Assembly (NCBI GenBank): GCA_016872055.1
Contig: VHBH01000003.1
Span: 108,086 to 172,085 of the forward strand
Direction of reading: 5' to 3'
Length of the DNA stretch: 64,000 nucleotides
Source: Nitrososphaerota archaeon
GTDB lineage: Archaea > Thermoproteota > Nitrososphaeria > Nitrososphaerales > Nitrosopumilaceae
The notes beneath the pieces were generated by a model. That model did not search any database, had not been told where the DNA came from, and saw only the letters and a list, made by a program, of their open reading frames with translations. Shown piece after piece: positions 24,963 to 34,460 of this stretch. Each line of letters opens with the position of its first letter. Position 1 is the first letter of the stretch. The translations under genes and the position numbers were made by a program.

Positions 24963-27452
24963 ATGAAAATCCCACGGGTAAGCTCATCACTAAAGGCAGT
25001 AGAACTACGACAAGAGCCTGCGCCAATGATAATTGGCGAGAGACTAAACACTCAGGGCTCCAAAAAGGCAAAGCAGCTTGTACTGTCTGATGACTTTGAC
25101 GGACTAATCGACTTGGCACGAATCCAGGTGGAGGATGGTGCGCACTGTCTGGATGTATGCGTTGCGACAACGGAGCGTTCTGATGAGCTAGAGTTTATGA
25201 AAAAACTTGTAAAAAGACTATCGCTGGAAATCGATGCTCCGCTTGTGATAGATTCCACTGATCCTAGTGTGATAGAGTCATCGATTAGTCAGATTCCCGG
25301 CAAGCCTATGATAAACTCAATTAACCTGGAAGGTGATGGTTCCAGATTTCACAAGCTTGCGCCAATTATGGCAAAATATTGTCTGCCGGCAATTGCTTTG
25401 TGCATTGGTCCAAAGGGAATGGCAAAGACCCCGCAGGAAAAGCTAGAAACTGCGGAACTGTTGTACGAAACTGGAAAAAAATACGGCCTGCGAGAGGAAC
25501 AGTTTGTATTTGATGTGCTAACATTTACACTTGCCACTGGGGAGACAGAATTTTTGGACGCTGGAAAAAACACGCTGGAGGGAATCAAGGTGGTCAAGAA
25601 AAGATTTCCAAACGCGTTTACTACTTTGGGCTTGAGCAACATTTCGTTTGGTCTTGCGCCTTCTGCACGCAAGATACTCAATTCCGTGTTTTTGTATCAT
25701 GCAGTTAAGGTAGGCCTTGACTCGGCCATTGTTAACGCCAAGGAGATAGTCCCATATCCGGAAATTGACGCAAAAGAGCGCAAGCTGGTGGAGGACTTGA
25801 TATTCAATACGCACCCTAATGCCCTAGCAGATGTGATTGCCCACTTTGAAAAGGCCGGCAAGCAGGTGACAAGTTCCAAAAAGATTGAGGTTGATCCAAG
25901 TTGGCCTGCAGGAAGGCGAGCCAATTTCAGAATTGTGAACCGATTAAAGGATGGAATTGAAAATGATGTCGTATCTGCAATAGCGGAAAAAATTACTCAG
26001 AAAATCACCATATCAGAAAAAGATGGAAGAAAAATTATTGATGCACCAAAAGAAACAACGCACGATGCAGCCATATCCACGCTAAATGATGATCTATTAC
26101 CTGCAATGAAAGATGTGGGTGACAAGTTTGGCGCGGGAGAATTGATTCTGCCGTTTGTTCTCAAGTCTGCGGAATGCATGAAGGCAGCGGTAGTAGAATT
26201 GGAAAAATATCTGCTAAAAGAAGAAGGAACGAGCAAGGGTAAGCTGGTGCTAGGTACTGTATATGGCGATGTGCACGATATTGGAAAGAACCTAGTCAAA
26301 ACAATCTTTGAAAACAATGGCTATACGGTGTATGATTTGGGCAAGCAGGTACCGCTGCAGAAATTTGTGGAAAAAATCAATGAAGTTAAGCCAGATGCAG
26401 TTGGTCTTTCTGCATTATTGGTATCTACATCAAAGCAGATGCAGTACTTTGTGGAATTTGTGCGAGAAAACAAGCTTTCAATTCCAGTATTATGTGGCGG
26501 TGCTGCAATCAACTCTAATTACATTAACAGAATTGCAAAGGAAGGTGCAATATACCCGCATGGTGTGTTTTACTGCAAGACGATGTTTGATGGCCTAAAG
26601 ACTATGGACAGACTGGTATCACCTGAAAAATCAAAATTCATCTCTGAATGGAAGGAGAAAATCCAAAACTGGAAGGAAACCAAAGTGGAAAAAGCACATG
26701 GCGAGATGCCACGTTCCGATGTAAAGCCGATGACTCCGCCAGTGGCACCAGTATTGAATCAGCCAACAAGACTAGAGCCAAAGGACTTTGACATGAATAA
26801 GATTTGGGAAAAGCTTTCAAAAAAATCGCTATTTGTGCTGTCTTGGGGTCTGCGCGGTAGAGGGATGGAAAATGCCGATGTGGAAGGCGAGAAGTTGCTA
26901 GCAGAATGGAAGAAAAGAGTGCTGGATGAAAAACTCTTTGAACCTCGTGCTGTGTATGGATATTTTGCGTGTCATGGAAAAGACAAGCTCCTAGTTGATG
27001 GCCCAGATGGAACTGTAGAGTTTGACTTTCCAAGGTCCACTCAAAGCAAGCACCTGTGTTTGACTGATTACTTTGGTCAGAATGACGTAGTTGCATTCCA
27101 GTCAGTGACTGTTGGAAACAAAGTGCAGGAAATTATTGACAAGTGGAATAAGGAAGACCGCTACACCGATGCATACTATTTGCATGGTTTGGCAGTGGAA
27201 ACAGCAGAGGCAATGGCTGAGCTAATAAACGATAGAATCCGAGATGAGTTGAAAATCAGTGGAAGTCGTGGCCTGCGATATTCATGGGGTTATCCAAGCT
27301 GCCCAGATGTATCACAGCACCACTTGGTGTGGAAGCTAATTGATCCTTCAAAATCAGGCATGATGCTAACAGAGGCAGGCCAAATCATTCCAGAACAGTC
27401 CACTGCGGCAATTGTTGTTCACCATACAGATGCAGAATATTTTGTACTGTAA
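24963..27452 (+). CDS. metH: Cobalamin-dependent methionine synthase, folate, B12 and activation domains
   Basis: The 829 residues hold the MetH domains that follow the homocysteine barrel. The pterin-binding barrel (about 20-265) opens with MIIGERLNTQGS. The B12 cap helices come next, then the cobalamin domain with the lower-ligand histidine in DVHDIGK (about 436-442) and GLSALLVST. The reactivation domain ends in RGLRYSWGYPSCPD (about 770), which binds S-adenosylmethionine. It methylates homocysteine from methyl-tetrahydrofolate together with the separate protein at 23715. Use of the B12 form fits thaumarchaea, which make cobalamin. Confidence 0.92.
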   Translation: MKIPRVSSSLKAVELRQEPAPMIIGERLNTQGSKKAKQLVLSDDFDGLIDLARIQVEDGAHCLDVCVATTERSDELEFMKKLVKRLSLEIDAPLVIDSTDPSVIESSISQIPGKPMINSINLEGDGSRFHKLAPIMAKYCLPAIALCIGPKGMAKTPQEKLETAELLYETGKKYGLREEQFVFDVLTFTLATGETEFLDAGKNTLEGIKVVKKRFPNAFTTLGLSNISFGLAPSARKILNSVFLYHAVKVGLDSAIVNAKEIVPYPEIDAKERKLVEDLIFNTHPNALADVIAHFEKAGKQVTSSKKIEVDPSWPAGRRANFRIVNRLKDGIENDVVSAIAEKITQKITISEKDGRKIIDAPKETTHDAAISTLNDDLLPAMKDVGDKFGAGELILPFVLKSAECMKAAVVELEKYLLKEEGTSKGKLVLGTVYGDVHDIGKNLVKTIFENNGYTVYDLGKQVPLQKFVEKINEVKPDAVGLSALLVSTSKQMQYFVEFVRENKLSIPVLCGGAAINSNYINRIAKEGAIYPHGVFYCKTMFDGLKTMDRLVSPEKSKFISEWKEKIQNWKETKVEKAHGEMPRSDVKPMTPPVAPVLNQPTRLEPKDFDMNKIWEKLSKKSLFVLSWGLRGRGMENADVEGEKLLAEWKKRVLDEKLFEPRAVYGYFACHGKDKLLVDGPDGTVEFDFPRSTQSKHLCLTDYFGQNDVVAFQSVTVGNKVQEIIDKWNKEDRYTDAYYLHGLAVETAEAMAELINDRIRDELKISGSRGLRYSWGYPSCPDVSQHHLVWKLIDPSKSGMMLTEAGQIIPEQSTAAIVVHHTDAEYFVL

Positions 27453-27475
27453 GCAGTTCAGTTTACATCATAATT

Positions 27476-27739
27476 ACCTGCCTTTTTATTAGACAATACA
27501 AGAATTTTGATTCAGTTCGTCAACAGTTTGTGGATGAGGGAATACTGACACTTGTAGATTCTGAAAATCCAGCAGATTTGAGAGAATACAAATCGAATCT
27601 TTGAGTTTCGTCTAATGAATTGAATGGACATGACGGAACGGTCTACAGAATGGTGTATAATGAAAACATCATCCATTTTTGTGTGTCTGCGATCATAAAT
27701 CAGTATTTGGAAAAGATTAGAATTTCAGCTGGGTTCTAG
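27476..27739 (+). pseudogene. Decayed gene remnant with in-frame stop and no start
   Basis: One frame reads as protein for 88 codons across a single TGA: NFDSVRQQFVDEGILTLVDS, ADLREYKSNL, stop, then SSNELNGHDGTVYRMVYNEN, IIHFCVSAIINQYLEKIRI and SAGF to TAG. No start codon fits the left end. Composition is that of a soluble protein, unlike the surrounding AT-rich spacer. I read it as the 3' remains of an inactivated gene, family unknown. Confidence 0.5.
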
Positions 27740-27820
27740 CGCAGTCATGAATTAAATTGAAGAGTCATCACTTTGAATTAAATTAATCAGATTTGTGATC
27801 TGTTTTAAATTAGAGAATTC

Positions 27821-28915
27821 ATGAAACAACTAAACAACCTACTACGAGGCGCTACATTTTTCCAGCACGCCGGCGTATCCATAGTCTATGTTTTCATGCC
27901 GATTTTGGCGCAATCACTTACGACCAACATATTCGAAGTCGGATTAACAATATCATCATTTTTCTTGGCGCAGATTTTGTCCAGCCTGTATTTTGGAAGA
28001 ATTTCTGATGCAAAAGGAGCGAGGTTGATCTTTATTCGAATTGGCTTTGTCAGTTGTGCCATAATGTTTGGGCTTCACTATATCGCGGATAACTCCTTTT
28101 ACCTCCTTTTGGTAAGATTGGGTGCCGGTGTTGCAAGTGGTATGATGGTATCCGCATTGCTTGCCTATACCTATGAATCCGGAAAGGACAAGTCCAAGGT
28201 CGCATCTGTGATTTCATTTCATGCACTAGGTTGGATGGTAGGAATTGTGGCAGCCGGCATTGTAAACAATGAAAAGACAATATTTTTGATTAGTGCAGCC
28301 TTGTTCTTGGCAGGCCTTGCATTTTCTGCTAAAATGCCAAACTATACCATGGCAAAAGAAGTCGAGTCTGGCGCTACAAAAAAGATAATCGTTCGCAACA
28401 AGTATCTTTTCCTGTCGTTGTTGCTGCGCCATATTGGTGCAACATCCGTCTGGACAATTTTGCCCCTGGTGCTGACTCAGACATTTGGCGCTAAATTATA
28501 CGAAGTATCAATTGTATATGTTGCAAATACTGTCACTGCATTTGTTTTGATGAATCTTATGGGAACTAAAATCCACACCAAAAATATCACCAAATTCAAG
28601 ATTGGTGTTGGTCTGACTGTGCTAGTCTTTGCTGGAATGGCAGTGATGAGTGATTGGTGGATGGCAATTCCCTGCATGGCTCTTGTTGGTGTTACCTGGG
28701 CGTTTTTGTACATTGGTGGAAGCATTCACCTAATGGAGAATAATCCAAAGTCAACATCAAGTGGAGTGTTGAATTCCACAATATCGATTGCAAACGTGAT
28801 CGGCCCAGTCATTGCCGGTTCAATAGCATTTTGGTATAACCATGTTGCGGTGATGTATTTTGCAGTCGGGATTTGTATTGTTGCGTTTTTGGTGTCATTG
28901 AAGATTAAAAAATAA
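27821..28915 (+). CDS. Major facilitator superfamily transporter
   Basis: The 364 residues form 11-12 hydrophobic helices with the MFS loop motif LYFGRISDAKGARL after helix 2, a variant of GxxxDxxGRR. The protein has no large soluble domains and keeps the two-half layout with a central cytoplasmic loop near residue 180. Substrate is not predictable. It stands alone between a decayed gene and the convergent ABC importer. A second MFS protein is encoded at 53302; the two are only family-level relatives. Confidence 0.82.
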   Translation: MKQLNNLLRGATFFQHAGVSIVYVFMPILAQSLTTNIFEVGLTISSFFLAQILSSLYFGRISDAKGARLIFIRIGFVSCAIMFGLHYIADNSFYLLLVRLGAGVASGMMVSALLAYTYESGKDKSKVASVISFHALGWMVGIVAAGIVNNEKTIFLISAALFLAGLAFSAKMPNYTMAKEVESGATKKIIVRNKYLFLSLLLRHIGATSVWTILPLVLTQTFGAKLYEVSIVYVANTVTAFVLMNLMGTKIHTKNITKFKIGVGLTVLVFAGMAVMSDWWMAIPCMALVGVTWAFLYIGGSIHLMENNPKSTSSGVLNSTISIANVIGPVIAGSIAFWYNHVAVMYFAVGICIVAFLVSLKIKK

Positions 28916-29208
28916 TAGGAAAAGGAAGTACACAAAAAAATAGCAAGAAATTCTTTCAATCCTTAAATCAAATCAACTGGAAATATCGAGGGTATTAAGC
29001 AACGAGATAATAATGAAAGCGGATAATCAATTTTTAATTCACATAAATAGGAAAATTCTGGAAAGACATACGAAAAAAGGAAAGTCAAAGTAAATATCGA
29101 GACTACTAGAAATGTTGTTCTTGTAATACCAATGATAAACAGTTTGGAAATTAGGAAATGAAAATAAAATCTAAGAGTAATTTTGGTATCAGTAACAGAT
29201 CATAGATT

Positions 29209-29967
29209 TTATCGCAGACCCCATCTTGCCATGACCTTATCCTCCAGTCTCTTGAAGATTAGACCATCAATCACAATACCAATTATCATAATTACAATCA
29301 TCATTCCAATTACCTGAGATACATCAGACAGCTGACGACCGACATTTAGCAAAAATCCAAGGCCCAAAAACGAAAACAACAATTCCGCTCCAACAACACC
29401 TCGCCAGCCAAACGCCCAGCCTTGCTTGAATCCAGTAATCAGATACGGAAATGCAGCTGGAATCAATACCTTGGTTATGAGTTGCTCGCCCTTGGCACCC
29501 ATGTTCTGTGCAGCTGCAATAAAATCAGGATTAATGCTCTTAACACCAGTGTACATGTTTATAGTAACTGCAAACAATGCACCAGCGACCGTGACGAAAA
29601 TAATTCCAGCATCAGTCAACCCAAACCAGATTATGGCCAGTGGTGCCCAAGCGACAGAGGGAATCGACTGCAATCCCAATACAATTGATCCAATTGTCTC
29701 ATTGACGGTATTTACCCGCGCCATGAATATTCCAAGCATTATTCCACCAGCTACTGCAATCGCAAAGCCAGCTGCAAGCCTCCAAAGGCTGGTTCCAATT
29801 CCAATCCATAGTGTACCATCAGCTGCACCATATCCCAAGTCTTCTGCCACCTCATATGGGGATGGGAAAACACTTTCTGACCAGACATTTGCCATGTCCA
29901 GTGCCTGCCATACCAGTACAATTCCAACATAGAATCCAATTTTCTTGCTTAGCGACTTTGCTCTCAT
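29209..29967 (-). CDS. ABC transporter permease, nitrate/sulfonate/bicarbonate type
   Basis: The 252-residue membrane protein has about six helices and the binding-protein-dependent permease EAA loop (NMGAKGEQLITKVLIPAAFP), which docks on the ATPase. It is closest to the SsuC/TauC/NrtB group. The gene is last in an operon after the ATPase, overlapping it by four bases, and the substrate-binding protein comes first, so the importer is complete. Confidence 0.88.
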   Translation of the reverse strand: MRAKSLSKKIGFYVGIVLVWQALDMANVWSESVFPSPYEVAEDLGYGAADGTLWIGIGTSLWRLAAGFAIAVAGGIMLGIFMARVNTVNETIGSIVLGLQSIPSVAWAPLAIIWFGLTDAGIIFVTVAGALFAVTINMYTGVKSINPDFIAAAQNMGAKGEQLITKVLIPAAFPYLITGFKQGWAFGWRGVVGAELLFSFLGLGFLLNVGRQLSDVSQVIGMMIVIMIIGIVIDGLIFKRLEDKVMARWGLR

Positions 29968-30734
29968 TGAGAATCCTCCGTTGCTTTTACCTCTGGACGC
30001 AACAATGCAGAAATCTCCTTTTGATATGGGATCAGGGTTTCGTCTTCTACTAGTCTTGGTCTTTTGTGATCAATTGGAACTGTTTTCTTGACAGTGGAAG
30101 GACGATGAGTAAAAACCACAACTTTGTTTCCAAGAACGGTCGATTCTGAAATACTGTGCGTGACAAATATTATGGTCTTTTTTGTTTTCTGCCAGATCAT
30201 TTGCATTTCAACTAGCAGCAAGTCTCTGGTCTGTGCATCTAGTGCTGCAAACGGCTCATCCATGAGTAAAATTTCCGGATCCATTACTAATGCCCTAGCT
30301 ATTGCTACCCTTTGCCTCATTCCAGTAGACAGCTGATACGTATACGAATTGGCAAATTTTGATAGCTGCATCATGTCCAAGTATCGGTCAGAAATCTGGT
30401 GTCGCTCTGATTCCGGAATTCCAGCTATCTTTAATCCAAATTCGACATTGTCGCGAACTTTGAGCCATGGGAATAGTGCTCCTTCCTGAAACACCATTAT
30501 TCTGTCAGGTCCCGTCTTTGTGATTGGTCTATTATCCAACATAATTTGTCCTTCGTCTGGCTTTTGTAGGCCAGCCGCAATTCTCAGAAATGTAGACTTG
30601 CCACATCCAGATGGGCCAACCAAGCACACAAAGTCGCCATCTTCCACTGTGAGGTTGATTCCTCCCAATGCTTTGAGTGGCTTTCCGTCATGCTCAAAGT
30701 ACTTGACAATATTCTTTGCTTCTAGCTTTGCCAT
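29964..30734 (-). CDS. ABC transporter ATPase, nitrate/sulfonate/bicarbonate type
   Basis: This 256-residue ABC ATPase shows Walker A (GPSGCGKST) at about residues 40-48, the Q-loop in FQEGALFPW, the signature LSTGMRQRVAIARAL at about 138, Walker B ILLMDEPFAALD and the H-loop THSISE. The signature LSTGM departs slightly from LSGGM. It belongs to the TauB/SsuB/NrtD group. It overlaps the binding-protein gene by 13 bases and the permease gene by four, so translation is coupled. Confidence 0.9.
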   Translation of the reverse strand: MAKLEAKNIVKYFEHDGKPLKALGGINLTVEDGDFVCLVGPSGCGKSTFLRIAAGLQKPDEGQIMLDNRPITKTGPDRIMVFQEGALFPWLKVRDNVEFGLKIAGIPESERHQISDRYLDMMQLSKFANSYTYQLSTGMRQRVAIARALVMDPEILLMDEPFAALDAQTRDLLLVEMQMIWQKTKKTIIFVTHSISESTVLGNKVVVFTHRPSTVKKTVPIDHKRPRLVEDETLIPYQKEISALLRPEVKATEDSQ

Positions 30735-31735
30735 GAAATAACCTCCATTTTATTCGCATAAATGTTATCTAGGTTGTATCCATCTCTTCCCAGATATCCC
30801 AGAGAATAGGCACGCTCTGCAAAAATTTCGATTGCGTCAACATCGACTTCCGAAGTGTATACAATATTGGAAAAGGAATTGTGAACAATATTTTCTTTGA
30901 GTGTTTTTCCAGTGTGTGATTTATAGAATTTAATGTATGTAGATTCTGTTTGTTCCGGGTTTTGGTTTATCCAGTCTATTGCCTGCTGATGCGCCACAAG
31001 CCACTTCTGTATTATTTCGGGGTTTTTTTCGATATAGTCAGCCCTGCCAATCAATACCACTGACGGAAATCTTTTTTCAGGCCACATTTCCTCTTCTTGA
31101 AAGAGCCGCTTTCCTCCAAAGTTTTCAACTAGCATTGTAGCTGTTGGCTCTGGAACCCATGCCGCATCGATTTCTCCTTTGGCAAATATGGTGTTGATTT
31201 CTGCATTTGCAATGTTGTAGATAATGACGTTTCCTCCCTTTTCAGCTGGCTTGAGTCCATTTTCGGCCAGATAATTTCTCAGTGAGACGTCTTGCGTGTT
31301 TCCAACAAATGGAGCCGCTATTTTTTTGCCAGCAAGATCAGATGGTACGGATATAGTAGAATCCTTTTGCACTACAAAGCTTGCCCCGTTGTTTGCAGCA
31401 CCAGAAATAATCTTGATTCCATCTCCTCCGGATTTTACATATCCATTGACAAATGGGGCCGGTCCGACATATGCTATGTCTATTGAATTTGCAAATAATG
31501 CCTCTATTGCCTCTGGGCCGGAATCAACAATTTTGGTCTTGATTTTGGTGTCACCAAGTTGATCGCTATAGTATCCATTTTCCATCCCAACGATTGGAAC
31601 TGCATGGGAGATGTTTGCAAAAAAGGCGACTCTGACCTCGTTTTTGTCCGGATCATTGGCAGTAGCTACGCTCAAAATCGCAAAAATTGCAACTATTGCT
31701 GCAACTGCTACACCAGCCAAAGGCAGAATTTTCAT
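30722..31735 (-). CDS. ABC transporter substrate-binding protein, NrtA/SsuA/TauA-like
   Basis: This 337-residue periplasmic-type binding protein has an N-terminal membrane segment (residues 4-26) without a lipobox, so it is probably held by an uncleaved anchor. The lobe motifs GMENGYYSDQLGD, LFANSIDIAYVGPAP and the hinge region KGEIDAAWVPEP are typical of the nitrate/sulfonate/taurine family. The ligand cannot be read from the sequence; sulfonate, a thiamine precursor or another small organic compound are options. A TATA box lies 27 bases before its start. Confidence 0.85.
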   Translation of the reverse strand: MKILPLAGVAVAAIVAIFAILSVATANDPDKNEVRVAFFANISHAVPIVGMENGYYSDQLGDTKIKTKIVDSGPEAIEALFANSIDIAYVGPAPFVNGYVKSGGDGIKIISGAANNGASFVVQKDSTISVPSDLAGKKIAAPFVGNTQDVSLRNYLAENGLKPAEKGGNVIIYNIANAEINTIFAKGEIDAAWVPEPTATMLVENFGGKRLFQEEEMWPEKRFPSVVLIGRADYIEKNPEIIQKWLVAHQQAIDWINQNPEQTESTYIKFYKSHTGKTLKENIVHNSFSNIVYTSEVDVDAIEIFAERAYSLGYLGRDGYNLDNIYANKMEVISWQS

Positions 31736-31756
31736 AAAACAGCGTTATGAAACTTT

Positions 31757-31766
31757 GGTTAAATAG
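31757..31766 (-). promoter_or_regulatory. TATA box of the ABC importer operon
   Basis: CTATTTAACC on the minus strand is centred about 27 bases before the ATG at 31735. Confidence 0.5.
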
Positions 31767-31868
31767 TGATCGGATTTTAGCTGCAGCTATAGCTAATTTT
31801 TTGGCTTGATTATTTTTTCTAAATTTTTAGAATCAGAAATTTTTCAAATCAATCCAGATCAACAAAAA

Positions 31869-31877
31869 GGATAAATG
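31869..31877 (+). promoter_or_regulatory. TATA box of argG
   Basis: GGATAAATG is centred about 30 bases before the ATG at 31903. It probably serves the argG-lysW-lysX transcript. Confidence 0.45.
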
Positions 31878-31902
31878 CAAATCAGTTAACGAAAAAGCTC
31901 TA

Positions 31903-33090
31903 ATGAAACAAAAGGCAGTGCTTGCTTTTTCTGGGGGACTGGATACTTCGGTTGTTATCAAATATCTACAAGAGAAACACCGAATGGATGTCATCACTGT
32001 TACGGTAGATGTAGGTGAGGGAAGCGACCAGAAAAAAATCGCCGCCAAGGCAAAAAACCTCGGAGTATTACGACATTACAATATTGATGCAAAGCAAGAG
32101 TTTGTTTCAGATTTCATTCACCCATCGATTAAGGCAAATGCCCTATACCAGAAAAAATACTGTCTAGCTACTTCGCTGGCACGACCATTAATTGCACAAA
32201 AGGTCTTAGAGATAGCAAAAAAGGAAAAAGTAGATGCGTTAGCACACGGATGTACAGGCAAAGGAAACGACCAAGTTCGATTTGATGTAACATTTGGCTC
32301 CGGTTCCAATTTGCCAATCATTGCTCCAATCAGAGACCTAAACCTAGACCGAACCACCGAGTTAGAATTTGCAAACAAACACGGAATTCCAATTGACTCG
32401 GTATCAAAGAAATTCTCTATTGATCAAAATCTTTGGGGTCGAGCAATCGAAGGTGGAAACCTAGAAGACCCATATGTAGAGCCGCCAGAGGATGCATTCA
32501 TCTGGGTAAAGACAAAGAATCTACCAGACAAGGCAAAATACCTAGAGATAACATTCGAACAGGGAATCCCAGTCGCAGTTGACAAAAAAAGATTATCGCC
32601 AATCAAATTAATCGAATACGTAAACCAGGTTGCAGGCTCGTGCGGTGTTGGTATAGTTGATCACATAGAAGACCGCGTAGTCGGAATAAAATCACGCGAA
32701 GTCTACGAGACCCCAGCTGCACTGTGCCTAATTGAAGCACATTCTGACCTGGAAAAAATGGTACATACAAAGCACCAAAACAAGTTCAAGAGTCTAGTCG
32801 ACCAAGAGTGGACATGGCTTGCATATTCTGGATTGTGGCAAGACCCATTGAAGCGAGACTTAGACAAATTCATCAACCAGTCCCAAAAGGTAGTGACTGG
32901 CACAGTTAAACTCAAGCTATACAAGGGAAGCTTCCGAGTGGTTGGAAGAAAATCCAAGTACTCTTTGTATAGTCATGACATTGCAACCTACGGAAAGGGA
33001 TCTGCCTTTGATCAAAGAAAGGCAACTGGATTTGTAGAGCTGTGGGGACTGCAAACAACAGAAGCTAATAAATTATCAAACAAGGGGTGA
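31903..33090 (+). CDS. argG: Argininosuccinate synthase
   Basis: This 395-residue enzyme joins citrulline and aspartate using ATP, the penultimate step to arginine. The pyrophosphatase P-loop AFSGGLDTSVV opens the protein. The second family signature, HGCTGKGNDQVRFD, is at about residues 108-121. Length is normal. It leads the carrier-protein cluster: lysW1 begins 12 bases after its stop and lysX1 follows. This placement suggests that the first LysW/LysX pair serves arginine synthesis. Confidence 0.95.
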   Translation: MKQKAVLAFSGGLDTSVVIKYLQEKHRMDVITVTVDVGEGSDQKKIAAKAKNLGVLRHYNIDAKQEFVSDFIHPSIKANALYQKKYCLATSLARPLIAQKVLEIAKKEKVDALAHGCTGKGNDQVRFDVTFGSGSNLPIIAPIRDLNLDRTTELEFANKHGIPIDSVSKKFSIDQNLWGRAIEGGNLEDPYVEPPEDAFIWVKTKNLPDKAKYLEITFEQGIPVAVDKKRLSPIKLIEYVNQVAGSCGVGIVDHIEDRVVGIKSREVYETPAALCLIEAHSDLEKMVHTKHQNKFKSLVDQEWTWLAYSGLWQDPLKRDLDKFINQSQKVVTGTVKLKLYKGSFRVVGRKSKYSLYSHDIATYGKGSAFDQRKATGFVELWGLQTTEANKLSNKG

Positions 33091-33101
33091 GAAGGATCGT
33101 A

Positions 33102-33269
33102 ATGAATTGTTTAGAATGTGACGCAGAAATCAATATCCCAGATGACGCAGCAGTAGGCGAAATAGTAACTTGCTCAGAATGTGGCGCAGACTTTGAAATC
33201 GCAACAAAAAGCGGATCAACTGTGACGCTAAAGCCAGCAGAAAGCGTAGGCGAAGACTGGGGAGAATAG
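33102..33269 (+). CDS. lysW: Amino-group carrier protein LysW/ArgW, first copy
   Basis: This 55-residue zinc-ribbon carrier has four cysteines (3, 6, 24, 27) and the acidic C-terminal phrase VGEDWGE. In the LysW pathway the alpha-amino group of aminoadipate or glutamate is linked to the gamma-carboxyl of the carrier's C-terminal Glu, which protects the amine and feeds the acidic carrier into later enzymes. Here the last residue is Glu55, as required. The ATG at 33102 is used rather than an in-frame ATG-less extension from 33087. The ligase gene starts directly after its stop codon. Confidence 0.93.
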   Translation: MNCLECDAEINIPDDAAVGEIVTCSECGADFEIATKSGSTVTLKPAESVGEDWGE

Positions 33270-34127
33270 TTGTCCAGAGTCGGTATCATCTTTGACAGAA
33301 TAAGGCTGGAAGAGAAGATGCTCCAAGATGCATCAAGTACACTTGGGCATGATACAATAATGCTGGATGCAAAAATTACGCATCTAAGCACAGAAACCAG
33401 AAGATCTGATGTTGACTTTGGCGACGTAGTCCTAGAAAGATGTGTAAGCTATTTTCGAGGCTTACACTTTACCTCTTGTTTAGAATTTTTAGATGTCCCG
33501 GTGTTCAATTCCCACAAAGTAGCCGATAACTGTGGAAACAAAATGGTCACATCACTATTGCTAAAAAAAGCAGGCGTTCCAACACCCAAGACATACTTTG
33601 CATTTTCATCCGAGGAGGCAATGAATCTCATAAATAAAGTAGGCTATCCAATTGTAATAAAGCCAGTAATTGGGAGCTGGGGCAGAGGCGTCATGCCATT
33701 GCGTGACAAAGACACAACAGAGGCCATAATAGAAATGCGCGACATTGAGGACGGCTCGCATGACAGAATATACTATTTGCAGGAAATGATTGACAGGCCC
33801 CCACGCGATATCCGCGCAATAACAGTAGGCGACCATGTAGTAGCTGCAATGTATCGCAAATCACAAGGTGATTTTAAGACAAACATTGCATTAGGTGGAG
33901 ACCCAGAGATGTGCGAGATTACACCAGAGGTTGAAGATATTTGCCTCAAGGCATCCAAGGCAGTAGGCGGTGGAATACTAGGAATTGACTTGATGGAGGA
34001 TAAAACTCGAGGATTAGTATGTCATGAAGTGAATAACACTGTGGAATTCAAGGGCCTAGCCAAAGTGGCAAAGAAAAACATCCCGCAAGAAATGGTAAAA
34101 TTTGCAATAAGTCAAATCAGAAAATAA
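33270..34127 (+). CDS. LysX/ArgX-family ATP-grasp ligase, first copy
   Basis: This RimK-type ATP-grasp enzyme attaches aminoadipate (LysX) or glutamate (ArgX) to LysW. The ATP-binding features are visible: PIVIKPVIGSWGRGVM with the glycine loop, YYLQEMID, and the metal-binding end CHEVNNTVEFKG. Length is 285. The start is TTG directly after the lysW stop. Because argG and the first carrier stand just upstream, I suspect the glutamate-specific ArgX role, but substrate assignment is inference. A second ligase is encoded at 39372 and about half of its residues appear to match by eye. Confidence 0.9.
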   Translation: MSRVGIIFDRIRLEEKMLQDASSTLGHDTIMLDAKITHLSTETRRSDVDFGDVVLERCVSYFRGLHFTSCLEFLDVPVFNSHKVADNCGNKMVTSLLLKKAGVPTPKTYFAFSSEEAMNLINKVGYPIVIKPVIGSWGRGVMPLRDKDTTEAIIEMRDIEDGSHDRIYYLQEMIDRPPRDIRAITVGDHVVAAMYRKSQGDFKTNIALGGDPEMCEITPEVEDICLKASKAVGGGILGIDLMEDKTRGLVCHEVNNTVEFKGLAKVAKKNIPQEMVKFAISQIRK

Positions 34128-34382
34128 TTAGCCAGATTTTGAAGCATATTTTCGTCTGTACTTGAGATAACGATAGTGCTCTTTTTGGTATTGTAAATAA
34201 TCATTATGATTTTTGTGGTGATTCCTAGAAATTCTCTCGATTACGGATTTTTTGTTTTTAGCATACCATTTCCTATATGATTCTTTTAGCTTTTCTTTAA
34301 ACGCCGGGTCTTTTTTGTACCTGCTTCGATTATAGTCAGCTTTTCGTTTTTTGATTAAATCGCGATCAGATTTTGGCAACAA
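34128..34382 (-). CDS. Small basic Lys/Tyr-rich hypothetical protein
   Basis: The 84-residue frame starts with TTG and is unusually rich in Lys, Arg and Tyr (YRKWYAKNKKSVIERISRNH). It reads as one or two helices that could bind nucleic acid. It sits within the lysine/arginine cluster on the opposite strand, ending exactly against the lysX stop and divergent from lysY. A TATA-like TTATTTAATT lies about 24 bases upstream. I do not recognise the family; it could be a recently inserted small gene. Confidence 0.5.
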   Translation of the reverse strand: MLPKSDRDLIKKRKADYNRSRYKKDPAFKEKLKESYRKWYAKNKKSVIERISRNHHKNHNDYLQYQKEHYRYLKYRRKYASKSG

Positions 34383-34433
34383 AAATTGAACTATATGAAA
34401 TTAAATAAATTTTTTTCTGATGCAGAATACAAT

Positions 34434-34442
34434 AAATTATAC
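34434..34442 (+). promoter_or_regulatory. TATA box of lysY
   Basis: AAATTATAC is centred about 23 bases before the ATG at 34461. It supports that start over the ATG at 34386, whose frame would run over this box. Confidence 0.5.
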
Positions 34443-34460
34443 CATATTGAGTGTAGGAAC

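Noticed and set aside
29013..29093. 26-codon ATG frame in the gap before the ABC permease
   Set aside because: No promoter, no recognisable composition and within chance expectation for AT-rich spacer; the 293-base gap otherwise shows nothing.
34386..34460. Longer N-terminus of lysY
   Set aside because: It covers the probable TATA box and adds polar residues before a Rossmann motif that normally opens the family.
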